Shown: positions 25,738-35,632, counted from the stretch's first letter. The stretch: 64,000 bases of DNA from Sporomusa acidovorans (GCF_900101845.1 NZ_FNAM01000012.1:1-64000); one strand, 5' to 3'. Made by a program: numbers and translations. The notes: generated from the letters alone by a model not told the origin.

Positions 25738-26490
25738 GTGGACATAGATTATGTAAGTAATCTGCTCGGAGAATTTAAGGCAGGCAGACTAACGATAGAA
25801 GAGGTACTTGAGAAACTTAAAATATTGCCTTATGAGGATATGGATTTTGCTAAGCTTGACCATCACCGGTTGATTAGGCAAGGGTATGCCGAAGTAGTTT
25901 TTTGTCAAGGGAAAACGATAGAACAAGTACATGCTATTATTAATAAATTAGCTGATTATAACAGCAGCATTTTAGCAACAAGGGCTACCAGAGAGATGTA
26001 TAATGCCGTAAAAGAAAGTTTGCCTGACGCTCAGTATCATGAAATGGCAAGATTAATCACTATTGAGCGGCAAAAGCCTCCGGTGGATAATGAGCGGTTC
26101 ATTCTGGTCATGAGCGCCAGCACGAGTGATATTCCGGTAGCCGAAGAGGCTGCTATTACGGCTGAAATTATGGGTAATAAAGTCAAACGAGTGTATGATG
26201 TCGGTGTCGCCGGTATTCACCGTCTGCTTGCTCAGAGGCAGTTAATTGAGCAGGCTAACGTTCTAATCGTAGTGGCCGGTATGGAAGGGGCGCTGGCAAG
26301 TGTAGTTGGCGGAATGGCAGCGAAACCTGTGATTGCCGTGCCTACAAGCATCGGTTATGGTGCAAACTTTGGTGGCCTTGCTGCATTGTTAAGTATGCTT
26401 AATAGCTGTGCTGCTGGAGTGGCTGTTGTCAATATTGATAACGGCTTTGGTGCAGGTCGAATGGCTAGTATTATTAATAAAATGAGGTGA
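25738..26490 (+). CDS. larB: LarB: nicotinate adenine dinucleotide carboxylase/hydrolase
   Basis: 250 residues from a GTG two bases after larE. The N-terminal third is the LarB-specific domain. The C-terminal two thirds are a PurE-like (AIR carboxylase) fold with MSASTSDIPVAEEAA and VVAGMEGALASVVGG. LarB carboxylates the pyridinium ring of NaAD and cleaves the phosphoanhydride, the first step toward the nickel-pincer cofactor. Full length and intact. Confidence 0.92.
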   Translation: MDIDYVSNLLGEFKAGRLTIEEVLEKLKILPYEDMDFAKLDHHRLIRQGYAEVVFCQGKTIEQVHAIINKLADYNSSILATRATREMYNAVKESLPDAQYHEMARLITIERQKPPVDNERFILVMSASTSDIPVAEEAAITAEIMGNKVKRVYDVGVAGIHRLLAQRQLIEQANVLIVVAGMEGALASVVGGMAAKPVIAVPTSIGYGANFGGLAALLSMLNSCAAGVAVVNIDNGFGAGRMASIINKMR

Positions 26491-26498
26491 TTAGCCGT

Positions 26499-27239
26499 AT
26501 GACTGAGAAATGTAACGTGATATATCTTGATTGTTTTGCAGGCATCAGCGGTAATATGCTGCTTGGAGCTTTAATTGACGTAGGAATGCCGGAGGAACTG
26601 CTTCGTTCGGAGTTAGCGAAATTACCGATAAGTGGATATGAAATTAAGGTAACACGGGTAAATAGGGGTGACATTTGTGCATTGTACGTAGATGTTAGGG
26701 TCGATGAGCATGGGCACCATCACCGTAATCTTACTGATATAACAACGATCATTGATCAATCTGGGCTTGGATCTGCTGTTAAAGAAAATAGTAAACAAAT
26801 ATTTACCCGTTTGGCTTATGCAGAGGCCAAAGTGCATGGTGTACCGGTAGATGAGATTCATTTCCATGAAGTGGGTGCTATAGATTCAATTGTTGACATC
26901 GTCGGTGTTGCATGCGCGTTTGATTATTTAGGTGTAGAGAGGATATATACATCACGTCTGCATGTTGGCAGTGGTTTTATAAAATGTTGTCATGGTCTTA
27001 TTCCAGTCCCTGCGCCGGCTACTGCTGAGCTTTTAAATGGCATTCCTTACTACCAAGGGGCGATTGCCAAAGAATTGGTAACTCCTACCGGAGCTGCGAT
27101 TCTGGCAATATTGGGGAGTGGTTTTGGTTCAATGCCCGAAGGATTTATTAGCCGTAAAATTGGTTATGGGGCCGGTACTTGGGAGATTGATATACCTAAT
27201 GTGACACGCCTGTATCTTGGAGAAATAAAGAAAGTGTAA
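26499..27239 (+). CDS. larC1: LarC1: N-terminal part of the nickel-insertion protein
   Basis: 246 residues. YLDCFAGISGNMLLGALID opens the LarC family, the His-rich DEHGHHHRN loop is a likely nickel site, and IHFHEVGAIDSIVDIVG is the core motif. The gene stops where LarC1 ends in Lactobacillus, with no overlapping LarC2 frame downstream; LarC2 is encoded elsewhere (21505, 46790). ATG 26499 is chosen over the GTG at 26487 because GAGGTG lies nine bases before it. Confidence 0.9.
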   Translation: MTEKCNVIYLDCFAGISGNMLLGALIDVGMPEELLRSELAKLPISGYEIKVTRVNRGDICALYVDVRVDEHGHHHRNLTDITTIIDQSGLGSAVKENSKQIFTRLAYAEAKVHGVPVDEIHFHEVGAIDSIVDIVGVACAFDYLGVERIYTSRLHVGSGFIKCCHGLIPVPAPATAELLNGIPYYQGAIAKELVTPTGAAILAILGSGFGSMPEGFISRKIGYGAGTWEIDIPNVTRLYLGEIKKV

Positions 27240-27248
27240 AATGCGCCA

Positions 27249-27647
27249 ATGAATGGCATGTATGCCCTTTCAAATATTGGTAGTTCGTGGCTTAGCCGAG
27301 AGAATCTGATGGGCTCAGTGTTTGCCGGATCGGCTTTTTTATATGGTTATCTTTGGTGGAAAAAAGAGCTGTTTATTATGGGACAGAGTACTGGAGATCA
27401 GTTTATTGATGCGCAGCTTCACCACGTTTCACAGACGGTAACTAGCGAATATATGCTCTGTATTTTTATACATGTTATGTTTGCTTGCCTGTTGCCAATG
27501 GGGCTGGCTTTTACGTATTGGCACAGTGAAAATGCAACAACAGGAAAGTTTAGTTTTCGTGCTGTGATTTTTGCCCTTGTGTTAGTTGGTGCATTTGCGG
27601 GACGCTCGCTGTTGTATGTGGCAGGTTCAGCGTTTTTACCTTTTTGA
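27249..27647 (+). pseudogene. DmsC-like membrane anchor, 5'-truncated
   Basis: 132 residues with three hydrophobic helices. SSWLSRENLMGSVFAGSAF resembles the DmsC signature around its SSWLSRE motif, and the end (GAFAGRSLLYVAGSAF) resembles the last helix of these DMSO-reductase-type anchors. The N-terminal half is missing, there is no ribosome site, and no catalytic or Fe-S subunit is nearby. Probably a relic; a novel small membrane protein is less likely. Confidence 0.5.
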
Positions 27648-27971
27648 TGCTAGTAAAAAAGGAGAGACTTTTATTTAGGCTACCCATTTTTTTCAATCTA
27701 ATGTGGTTTGCTATTACTAGAAGTGAGGAGAAGTTTATATATTTAGCTGTAGTATTCAAGGATGAATTTACTGCATCCAACCAAGTTTAGCACTGATGGC
27801 AGCATTTTATTAGGCTTCTGCCGTTAGTTCTTCAGTAGCAGCCTCGCTATTTTCCGAAACTGCAGCAACTTGGCTTAGTCAGCAATTGGATGAAGCGCGG
27901 ATAGGAAGAGGGGCATTTATTTCAGTGTTTCATGCATTTAAAAATGAACGGATAATTTACGGTGGTGTTAA
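27648..27971 (+). other. Relic region ahead of the sigma-54 activator
   Basis: No complete gene. From 27820 a frame of 51 codons (AVSSSVAASLFSETAATWLS, later RGAFISVFHAF) runs to a TGA that overlaps the ATG of the activator at 27972 as ATGA. I do not recognise it. Confidence 0.35.
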
Positions 27972-30050
27972 ATGATGAAAAAAAGAGTTGCGATTGTAAC
28001 TTATTATTCTTCAATTGTGGGTGAATTTTATCGCCAACAACTCAATTTTCTATTTGACAATATGCTGCAGATTGACACCTATTCTTTCGCTAATGATAGC
28101 CTGCGGGAAATAGAGGCTGATCTTATTTTGGTATCACACTATGATATGTATCTGGAATGTAAAAAATATATCAAAAATAATAGTGATATTGTGATGATTA
28201 GCATAACGATATTGAAGGAGGCTCTTGAGAGAATAAAAAAGATACCCAGAGGCTCCAAGGTTATGCTTGTAAATATCAGCGCTGATCGGGCCAGAGAAAC
28301 GATAGCTTTATTGTATCAAGCGGGGATTGACCACATCGAATTAACTCCGGTTTATCCGGGAATAAAAGATCCGCCCGTACTTGATATAGCAATCACACCT
28401 GATGAGGAACGGTTTGTTCCGAGAAACGTCAAAGAAGTAATTAACATAGGTAATCGCGTGCTAGATATGAATACTGTTGTTGATATTGCGGTGAAAATGG
28501 ACATGGGTCATCTGTTGCTCAAAGATACCATTCAAGAGTATTTCAATCAAATTGTCCCGGTGAGTTATGGTATCAAAAATCTCTTAGGGGCGACCAGTCG
28601 CCTGACTGATCAGTTGGACATGCTACAGCAAATTGTAGATGACGGTCTCATCGGTGTATATCCCGATGGGATTGTGTATTTATGTAATGAGGCTGCGGAA
28701 AAAATCCTTGGCTATAAGCGAAATCAGGTGGTTGGAAGTTACCTTTACGAGTTAACTCAGCAGGCTTTATTCCAGGAAGTAATTGAAAATTGGCAGCCGA
28801 TAAAGAACCGGCTTGTTAAGATAAATGGTGTTGATATTGTTGTTTCGGCTCTTCCGTACTCGAATGTTGAAGAGCGACTTGGCGTTATAGTGATGTTAAA
28901 AAAATATGCCGATACAGAAAAACAGCAGCATCGGATCAGAATTCAAGCAGTGGGCAAAGGACATGTGGCTAAGTATTCCTTCGAGCATATCGTCGGTGAA
29001 AGCAAAGTAACTAAGAATTTGAAAGAACTGGCTCAGAGAATGGCTCAATCCTCTTCGTCGGTTCTAATTACAGGCGAAAGTGGAACAGGTAAAGAGTTAT
29101 TAGCGCAGGCAATACACAATGCGTCTCCTCGCAGTAAATATCCGTTTATTGCTGTAAACTGCGCTGCACTTCCTGAGAATTTGTTGGAGAGTGAACTTTT
29201 TGGGTATGAAGAAGGGGCTTTTACTGGCGCCAAAAAAGGTGGCAAAATGGGTTATTTTGAAATGGCTCATTTGGGAACTCTTTTTTTGGATGAAATTGGA
29301 GACATGGCGCCCCAACTACAAGTAAGGCTATTACGGACTATTCAGGAAAAAGAGATTGTTCGTATAGCAGGCGACGTCGTTATTAAAGTTGATGTGAGGA
29401 TCATTTCGGCAACCAACTGTGATTTAAAAAGAAAAGTTCGAGATGGAGAATTTAGAAAAGATCTGTATTATCGTTTGAATGTTCTTCCGTTGAGTACTCC
29501 TTCGCTCAGAGAAAGAATCGATGACATACCTTTATTGTTTAGGCATATATCCAGAAATTTAAATTTTAACTTTACTTTAACGCCTGAAGCAATGGAGGTT
29601 TTTCAAAACCATGATTGGGAAGGCAATATCCGCGAACTTCATAACTATGTTGAATATTTAGGGCAACTGAACAAGGACATAATAGGCGCCGATGATGTAT
29701 TGGCTATTTTGCAATCAAGTAATAGCGTATCTAGTACAATTGGTATCGATAATCGAGAACTTAATGAAGAGCTTGAAAGAGCAGCAGAAAAGAATAAGTC
29801 TGGCTATTTCTTTGTTCTTACAGAACTGGAAAGATGTTATCTTAATAGAAATAGAACAGGGCGAAGAAGTATTGCTCAGGCTGCATGCAAACAAGGGGTA
29901 TTTTTATCGGAGCAGGAAATCAGAACAATTCTTATCGTTCTAGAAGAATGTGGCATAATAGATATCCTAAAAGGGCGTGGCGGAACCAGATTGACAGAGC
30001 AAGGTCTTAAGTTAATCCCGTATTTGAAAAAAAAACTAAATGGAGTTTGA
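27972..30050 (+). CDS. Sigma-54-dependent activator with PrpR-type sensor, PAS and AAA+ domains
   Basis: 692 residues. Residues 1-180 resemble the PrpR_N sensor; a PAS domain ([20 protein letters not shown]) spans about 215-320. The AAA+ domain follows with Walker A GESGTGKE, the sigma-54 contact loop GAFTGAK and Walker B LFLDEIGD. The C-terminus is unusual: instead of a Fis-type helix-turn-helix it ends in a winged-helix-like segment ([20 protein letters not shown], then [15 protein letters not shown]). The nearest sigma-54 promoter, at 30278, drives the APC permease and is the obvious target. The 692-residue length is normal. Confidence 0.88.
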   Translation: MMKKRVAIVTYYSSIVGEFYRQQLNFLFDNMLQIDTYSFANDSLREIEADLILVSHYDMYLECKKYIKNNSDIVMISITILKEALERIKKIPRGSKVMLVNISADRARETIALLYQAGIDHIELTPVYPGIKDPPVLDIAITPDEERFVPRNVKEVINIGNRVLDMNTVVDIAVKMDMGHLLLKDTIQEYFNQIVPVSYGIKNLLGATSRLTDQLDMLQQIVDDGLIGVYPDGIVYLCNEAAEKILGYKRNQVVGSYLYELTQQALFQEVIENWQPIKNRLVKINGVDIVVSALPYSNVEERLGVIVMLKKYADTEKQQHRIRIQAVGKGHVAKYSFEHIVGESKVTKNLKELAQRMAQSSSSVLITGESGTGKELLAQAIHNASPRSKYPFIAVNCAALPENLLESELFGYEEGAFTGAKKGGKMGYFEMAHLGTLFLDEIGDMAPQLQVRLLRTIQEKEIVRIAGDVVIKVDVRIISATNCDLKRKVRDGEFRKDLYYRLNVLPLSTPSLRERIDDIPLLFRHISRNLNFNFTLTPEAMEVFQNHDWEGNIRELHNYVEYLGQLNKDIIGADDVLAILQSSNSVSSTIGIDNRELNEELERAAEKNKSGYFFVLTELERCYLNRNRTGRRSIAQAACKQGVFLSEQEIRTILIVLEECGIIDILKGRGGTRLTEQGLKLIPYLKKKLNGV

Positions 30051-30063
30051 TGTGTAGTACTGT

Positions 30064-30107
30064 AAAGGGTTAATTGGGTGAAACAAAACACCGAATTAAC
30101 CCTTTTG
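30064..30107 (+). terminator. Terminator after the sigma-54 activator
   Basis: AAAGGGTTAATT...AATTAACCCTTT stem (with GGTG/CACC extension), then a short T run. Confidence 0.75.
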
Positions 30108-30277
30108 ATATAATGCGGAATGCAGCTCATATCGAATAAATACACTACGATAGTAGATTAAGCAAATAATGCCACGTGCTTACTTTTCTTGCAAAAAAGA
30201 CACAACATTAGCAGCTACGGCTTTTTTCAGTTTGTTAGCCTTCTGTAACGAAAAAGGAAAATTTGAAATTGAGAGAA

Positions 30278-30294
30278 TTGGCATGATATTTGCA
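30278..30294 (+). promoter_or_regulatory. Sigma-54 (-24/-12) promoter of the APC permease
   Basis: TTGGCATGATATTTGCA has GG and GC separated by exactly ten bases and agrees with the TTGGCA-N5/6-TTGCA consensus. It lies about 110 bases before the permease ATG and 230 bases after the activator gene. Confidence 0.85.
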
Positions 30295-30401
30295 ATGTTT
30301 TCTAAACGAGCGAACAAGGATGGAATGTAGGAGGGGATACTTTGGATTTAGGTTTACACAATATAAAACGATTTCCCAATAAAGAAATAGGAGGGTAAGG
30401 C

Positions 30402-31742
30402 ATGGCTGAAATGCAAACTGCCAAATTAAAAAAAGTATTAGGATTATCTGATGTTCTTGGATTTGTATTGGGAAGTATTGTCGGAGCGGGGGTTCTTATT
30501 CTTACCGGTGTGGGCATTGGTTTAACAGGGAAAGGCGTTGTACTCGCATTTTTGATATCTGGTCTTGTTAATATCATTGCAATTATGCCATTGGCTCAGT
30601 TAGCTTCCGCTCTTCCAGTGACCGGAGCCGGATATACGTATTCCAAATTGCTGGTGGGGCCTAAATGGGCATTTTTGTGGCAGATCGGCGTTATTTTTTC
30701 CAAAGTCACAGTCGGTTTGTATTCTCTATCTTTTGCTCAGTACCTGCAAAGCATGTATCCAAACGCGCCAATAAAAATTTCGGCGATTCTGATGATGACC
30801 TTTTTCTATGTGCTTAACATGGTTGGGATAAAATCGGCGGCTACTACGCAGAAGTGGTTGGTTGTCTTGAAGGTTTCCGGGTTATTGGTATTTGCGTTGT
30901 GGGGGATTAGCTCGGTGGATGTTTCTTCCTTTGCGTCGATGGAAGCGTTGCTGCCTAAAGGAATGGACGGGATGCTGCAGGCGATCGGCGTCGTGGCTTT
31001 TGCTAGTTATGGAGCTCTCTATGTGGTTGAATTAGGTGGTGAAATGAAAAACCCCTCCAGGGACATTCCTCTGGGGATTATTGCCGGTACCATCGGAGCC
31101 ACGCTAATTTACATGATAATTGCTTTTGTAGCGTCAGGGACACTGCCGCTCGACCAAGTCGCTAACAAGCCTTTAAGCCTCGTGGGCAAGAGCGTTTTGC
31201 CGCCAACGGCTTATTACTATTTCATGATGGCGGGGGTGGTCGTATCCATGGGTACGCTACTCAATGGTGTTTTCCAATGGGTAACAAAGGGGTTGATCGT
31301 GTCGAGCCGAGACGGGTGGCTACCCAAGAAACTGGGAGAGGTAAACGAGAGGTTCGGTACTCCGCATTATGCGCTTTCTTTTCTTTATTTCATAGGAGTG
31401 GTCACTGTCCTGAGCGGAATTTCTTTGGGAGACTTGGCAAGAATCGGTTTTGGTTTTTTACTGTTGGTAAATCTAATTCCGATAGTAGGATGCTTCTCAT
31501 TGCCGAAAAAGTATCCCGAGCAATATGCTAAGGCACTTTTCCATCTAAAGCCGAGCTTATTGTATCCTGTAATTTTGGTATCACTGATAGCGACGGTTGG
31601 GCAGATTTTCTACTTATTCAAAGGGCTGCCGACCAATTTACAGATGGGTTTAAGCGTGGCCGTTGCTTTTTCAATTGCATACGTAAATATAGTTGGCAAT
31701 CGGATGAATCTGAAAGAAATTGGAAAAGACGAAAGTTTTTAG
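30402..31742 (+). CDS. APC-superfamily amino-acid permease
   Basis: 446 residues with 12 hydrophobic helices. Helix 1 has the GSIVGAGVLIL substrate-binding break, and YVVELGGEMKNPSRDIP marks the loop after helix 6. It imports an amino acid or amine; which one is not evident. Preceded by AGGAGGG and a sigma-54 promoter. The next genes are a PatB-type PLP enzyme and a permease, suggesting uptake and cleavage of a sulfur or D-amino acid. It ends in TAG. Confidence 0.85.
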   Translation: MAEMQTAKLKKVLGLSDVLGFVLGSIVGAGVLILTGVGIGLTGKGVVLAFLISGLVNIIAIMPLAQLASALPVTGAGYTYSKLLVGPKWAFLWQIGVIFSKVTVGLYSLSFAQYLQSMYPNAPIKISAILMMTFFYVLNMVGIKSAATTQKWLVVLKVSGLLVFALWGISSVDVSSFASMEALLPKGMDGMLQAIGVVAFASYGALYVVELGGEMKNPSRDIPLGIIAGTIGATLIYMIIAFVASGTLPLDQVANKPLSLVGKSVLPPTAYYYFMMAGVVVSMGTLLNGVFQWVTKGLIVSSRDGWLPKKLGEVNERFGTPHYALSFLYFIGVVTVLSGISLGDLARIGFGFLLLVNLIPIVGCFSLPKKYPEQYAKALFHLKPSLLYPVILVSLIATVGQIFYLFKGLPTNLQMGLSVAVAFSIAYVNIVGNRMNLKEIGKDESF

Positions 31743-31961
31743 TATTGTGTTCACCTTGCGGCAAAACTGCGCCGCTTGAATAAAATCTTTGTTCGCAATC
31801 GGGCATTCTTCTGTGGCGCAGCAGATAATCGAAGGGTGTTTGTGCTAGTAGCGAAGTAGACCCCATCCTGCACAAAAATGGTGCCACTTAGTACCAAACT
31901 ATATTGCTAATAGCGGCATAATTCGCTCTAAATCGATACTTTACATAAGGGGGAAATGATA

Positions 31962-33149
31962 TTGAAATATGATTTTGATCAACCGGTTAACCGCTTAAAC
32001 ACAGCATCCCTCAAATGGGACGGTGCGTATGTCTTTTTAGGAGAACAAGCTAAAGGCGCTCTGCCAATGTGGGTAGCGGATATGGATTTTAGATCACCAC
32101 AAGAGGTTATTGATGAGTTAAAAAAGAGAGTTGAGCATGGTATTTTTGGTTACCCGATGTGCACTCAATCCTATTACGATGCAGTTATTGGATGGATGAA
32201 GCGACGTTTTAATTGGACGATAAAACAAGAAAACATACATTATGCTCCTGGCATTATTCCTGCCTTGAATTATCTTGTGCAAGTGTTTACCGAAGAAGGA
32301 GACTGTATTGCGATTCAATCTCCGGTTTACTATCCTTTTACAAACAGTATTGTTAATAACAATCGGCGGGTAGTCTTAAATTGTCTCAAATTTGAGGATG
32401 GCAGATATACCATGGACTATGAAGATTTAGAACAAAAGCTTTCCACCAATAAGGTTAAACTTTTAATTTTATGTAGTCCCCATAATCCGGTTGGCAGGGT
32501 ATGGTCAAAAGAGGAACTGACAAAATTAGGCGAGATCTGCTTCAAGCACGGGGTTCTTGTTGTTTCTGATGAAATTCACGCAGATTTAACTTTGAAGGGA
32601 GTTAGGAACACCGCTTTTGCTAGTATCTCTGAGGAGTTTGCCCAAAATGCAATTGTTTGCACAGCTGCAAGCAAGACCTTTAATCTGGCTGGATTGCAAA
32701 CGGCAAACATAATTATACCTAATAAAGAACTAGGGCTCAAATACAATAACTATATGAAAAAACTCCATTTACTTAAGCCAAATATCTTTGGTCAAATGGC
32801 CACTGAAGTTGCATATAATTACGGCGCAGAATGGCTGGAACAGTTAAAGGATTATTTGCAAGGTAATCTGGAATACCTCACCAGCTATATTGACAGTAAT
32901 ATAAACAAAATTAAAGTAATTAAGCCGGAAGGGACATATCTTGTTTGGCTGGATTGCAGAGAACTTAATATGAAAGGGGAAGAACTTAAAGCCTTTATGC
33001 TGCAAAATGCTAAAGTTGCGCTTGATGATGGTTATCTATTCGGTCCTGGCGGAGAGTATTTTACGCGAATGAACATTGGTTGTAACCGGAAAACACTGAA
33101 AGAAGCACTTATGAGGATTGAATGGGCTGTAAACCATTATAGGCGGTAA
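31962..33149 (+). CDS. PatB/MalY-type PLP enzyme (C-S lyase/aminotransferase), copy 1
   Basis: 395 residues, fold-type I. ALPMWVADMDFRSP is the N-terminal family signature, CSPHNPVGRVW and VSDEIHADL are the cofactor-contact motifs, and the PLP lysine lies in AASKTFNLAGLQ. Known members cleave cystathionine, cysteine or related thioethers and some transaminate. The TTG at 31962 fits the AAGGGGG site and gives the usual MKYDFD start; the ATG at 31956 nearly touches that site. Confidence 0.88.
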   Translation: MKYDFDQPVNRLNTASLKWDGAYVFLGEQAKGALPMWVADMDFRSPQEVIDELKKRVEHGIFGYPMCTQSYYDAVIGWMKRRFNWTIKQENIHYAPGIIPALNYLVQVFTEEGDCIAIQSPVYYPFTNSIVNNNRRVVLNCLKFEDGRYTMDYEDLEQKLSTNKVKLLILCSPHNPVGRVWSKEELTKLGEICFKHGVLVVSDEIHADLTLKGVRNTAFASISEEFAQNAIVCTAASKTFNLAGLQTANIIIPNKELGLKYNNYMKKLHLLKPNIFGQMATEVAYNYGAEWLEQLKDYLQGNLEYLTSYIDSNINKIKVIKPEGTYLVWLDCRELNMKGEELKAFMLQNAKVALDDGYLFGPGGEYFTRMNIGCNRKTLKEALMRIEWAVNHYRR

Positions 33150-33150
33150 T

Positions 33151-33201
33151 TGGGAGCTTGCTATACCTAATGTGACACAGCTGTATTTGGGGGAAATGTG
33201 A
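33151..33201 (+). pseudogene. Relic of a second larC1 C-terminus
   Basis: Sixteen codons (WELAIPNVTQLYLGEM, then TGA) copy the end of larC1 at 27180-27230 (WEIDIPNVTRLYLGEI). DNA identity is about 85 percent. This shows that part of the lar region was duplicated to this place and then mostly lost. Confidence 0.75.
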
Positions 33202-33319
33202 TAGCTGTGAGCTATGAATTGATTAGTTACTAATAAATTTCCTAGTATATTTACTCTTCCAAGTTCTTTTGTTATATTAGGATATGGATTTTGCTAAGAC
33301 AGTACAAGGAGATTTGCCT

Positions 33320-34531
33320 ATGGACATAATAAAGCTCGCAGTAGTATTCTTTTTGATTGTAGCGGCTATCAAGTTTAAAAAACCGCTGCATGTTGCAATT
33401 TTAGCCGGAACTGTTGGAGCAAGCATACTCTATGATATTAATGCCCTGCAAGCTTTACAAATTATGGGCGCTGCCAGTATTAGCCCGGACACCATTATGC
33501 TGGTTTTATCTTTCTATTCCATTACCTTTTTGCAGCGAATGCTTGAAAAGCGAGAGCAATTAACTCTCGCCGAACAGTCATTGAATGGGATATTCAACAG
33601 CCGCAGAATAAATGCCATGATGGCACCAGTTATCATCGGTCTTCTGCCGTCACCGGGAGCTGTTCTTATCGCCTGCCCGATCGTGGATAATGCTGGCGGC
33701 AATGATATAAGTAAAGAGGATAAAACCTTTATAGCCAGTTACTTCCGGCATATCTCAGAAGCTTTCTTGCCTACCTATGCTTCAATTATATTGGCTTTGC
33801 AGTTATCTGGCGTTGATATGACGGCTTTCGTAGTGAGTATGCTGCCAATGGCAGTTGTCTTGTTTTTATTGGGTTATTTTTATTATGTGCGAAAAATTCC
33901 GAAAGAAACCGGACAACCAAACTCCAATAAGAAACTTACGCATGTGAAAAGCTTGCTGCGCAGTATCTGGACAATTATAGCAACAATTATCATCATCCTT
34001 ACCTTCAAACTCCAGGTTCATATTGCGGTTAGCATGATTATTATCCTTAACTTCATAATTGACAGATTTACCTGGGAAGAAATTAAGCCAATGTTTATTA
34101 GTGCGTTTGAATACAAATTAATCACTAGCACGATTGCCATCATGATGTTTAAGGACATTCTGACCTATACCGGAGTCATAGACAGACTGCCGGAAGTCTT
34201 TGCCGTACTGCCGATTCCATCTGTTGTCATTTTTGCGCTTGTTTTTTTACTTGGCACTATTGTTGCCGGTACGCAAGCAATCATAGCTTTAGGCATACCT
34301 TTGGCATTTGCGGCCATACCTGAGGGCGGAGTAGCCTTGATGGTACTCTTAATGTGTATGACCTATATAGCCATGCAGGTTTCGCCCACCCATATTTGTC
34401 TGGCAATAGTAACCGAAAGATTTGAGACATCGTTTATTGATTTGGTTAAGCGGACTGTACCTGTCATGTTTGTGTTCCTGGTCATTCTCTCAGGGTATAG
34501 TTATATATTGTATTTATTGCAGAGTTTGTAG
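33320..34531 (+). CDS. DUF401-family integral membrane permease
   Basis: 403 residues, about ten to twelve hydrophobic helices (MDIIKLAVVFFLIVAAI at the start). PAVIIGLLPSPGAV-like and TIVAGTQAIIALG segments are characteristic of DUF401 proteins, thought to be transporters of unknown substrate. ATG 33320 is chosen for the AAGGAG eight bases before it; an earlier in-frame ATG at 33284 has none. It lies after the PatB copy, so a role in exporting or importing its product is possible but unproven. It ends in TAG. Confidence 0.8.
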   Translation: MDIIKLAVVFFLIVAAIKFKKPLHVAILAGTVGASILYDINALQALQIMGAASISPDTIMLVLSFYSITFLQRMLEKREQLTLAEQSLNGIFNSRRINAMMAPVIIGLLPSPGAVLIACPIVDNAGGNDISKEDKTFIASYFRHISEAFLPTYASIILALQLSGVDMTAFVVSMLPMAVVLFLLGYFYYVRKIPKETGQPNSNKKLTHVKSLLRSIWTIIATIIIILTFKLQVHIAVSMIIILNFIIDRFTWEEIKPMFISAFEYKLITSTIAIMMFKDILTYTGVIDRLPEVFAVLPIPSVVIFALVFLLGTIVAGTQAIIALGIPLAFAAIPEGGVALMVLLMCMTYIAMQVSPTHICLAIVTERFETSFIDLVKRTVPVMFVFLVILSGYSYILYLLQSL

Positions 34532-34583
34532 GAAAAAGGGATGCCGAACGGCGCATACATGTGTGCGCGGACATCCCTTTTTT
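34532..34583 (+). terminator. Rho-independent terminator
   Basis: AAAAAGGGATG(CC) pairs with (GG)ACATCCCTTTTTT around an ACATGTGT-rich loop; begins right at the DUF401 stop. Confidence 0.8.
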
Positions 34584-34952
34584 AGTTAAGTAGAATTAAT
34601 GATGGTCTGTGACGATGGAAAAATAATTGCTGGCATTTATCCTGAGATTAACCCGCTCTGAGACTCCGTGCTTCTGTAATTGGAAGTTAAGAGCGGATAA
34701 GTCCCTGGATAAGGGCGACTAACCTTCAGATGGGGTTAAAACCCCACCTGAAGGTTAGTCTACTTTATACAATTTGTAATAGAAGGTGGTAATATAATGA
34801 CCAAAGTTATAGGAATACCATTCTTGCACGCTTTCTTCGAGCCGTACCGCTTTGAAACCGTGGGCTCTAATATTTCTACGACTTCTATCGACAATATGAA
34901 GTACAGAGATTCAGCGTCACAACAATCGTTTTTTGTTGTGACGCTGAATCGT
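34584..34952. other. Intergenic stretch with two long hairpins
   Basis: A 13-bp stem GACTAACCTTCAG...CTGAAGGTTAGTC (34717-34760) and a perfect 18-bp inverted repeat at 34908-34950 (GATTCAGCGTCACAACAA and its complement). The second lies at the 3' end of the minus-strand gene at 34953. A 66-codon frame from 34797 has a ribosome-like site but no recognisable content. Confidence 0.5.
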
Positions 34953-35243
34953 TTAAGCGACGCTGTAGATTTTTACATCAGGATCGGCACTCCATAGCGG
35001 TTTTAGGCCGACAAATACATCATTCTTGAACATTTCGCTATCAAGATAAGCCTTTGCATTTTCAACGCTGTCAAAACCATGAAGAACCTGGACATCTTCG
35101 GCACGGATAAGAAGCTCTTTAGTAACTGCTCCTTTGATTTGTGATAAAAAGGGTTGACGATAGTCTGTGTAGACCTTTGCTGCTGCCGGACGATTGGCGT
35201 TGTTAATTACCATCGTAATTAACAAGTATGCCTTTACACTCAT
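34953..35243 (-). CDS. Small ABM/EthD-like dimeric alpha-beta barrel protein
   Basis: 96 residues. The pattern, a beta strand (AYLLITMVINN), a helix with FLSQIKGA, then VQVLHGFDSVENAKAYLDSE, fits the ferredoxin-like dimeric alpha+beta barrel family of antibiotic-biosynthesis-monooxygenase or DUF1330-like proteins. GGAGGG lies eight bases before the ATG on the minus strand. Function unknown; many such proteins are small monooxygenases or heme-handling proteins. Confidence 0.6.
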   Translation of the reverse strand: MSVKAYLLITMVINNANRPAAAKVYTDYRQPFLSQIKGAVTKELLIRAEDVQVLHGFDSVENAKAYLDSEMFKNDVFVGLKPLWSADPDVKIYSVA

Positions 35244-35568
35244 ATTATTCCCTCCATATACTATGTTTATGGTTTAACCACAATCAAAGTATAACAAAGC
35301 AACTCGGAAGAATAAATATATTAATAATTTTATAAGTAACTAATAATTTTCATAGTAATGGCACTATAACAGCTGGTAACACGTCTTACAGGGCGGGAGC
35401 TCTTTGCTCCAGAGCCGGGAATTATGCTAGTGAGTTGAATTACAAATTTCCAGAATTGATACAAATAATGAAAATATGTCTTAAAATAAGATTTTTTGAA
35501 ATTAGGTATTAGAGGCTAAAAAAGGCATTATAGCGTAAGGTGCCACGATATTTAAAATAGAATTTTAT
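35244..35568. other. AT-rich intergenic region
   Basis: No gene. It holds the promoter of the minus-strand gene at 35243, an ACTAATAATTTTCATAGT-like palindrome near 35338 similar to that at 48378, and space for activator binding ahead of the sigma-54 promoter at 35569. Confidence 0.4.
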
Positions 35569-35585
35569 TTGGCACGAATTTTGCA
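35569..35585 (+). promoter_or_regulatory. Sigma-54 (-24/-12) promoter of the second OsmC gene
   Basis: TTGGCACGAATTTTGCA, near-perfect consensus with GG-N10-GC, 48 bases before the chosen start of the OsmC gene. Confidence 0.9.
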
Positions 35586-35632
35586 TTATGTTTTTATAAA
35601 TTGTGAATTATTAAATGAAGGAAGTGTTTATT

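Noticed and set aside
34797..34997. 66-codon frame beginning MTKVIGIPFLH with a ribosome-like site
   Set aside because: It runs through a perfect hairpin and into the convergent ABM-like gene; content looks random after the first 20 residues. It may be a relic start but is not supportable as a gene.
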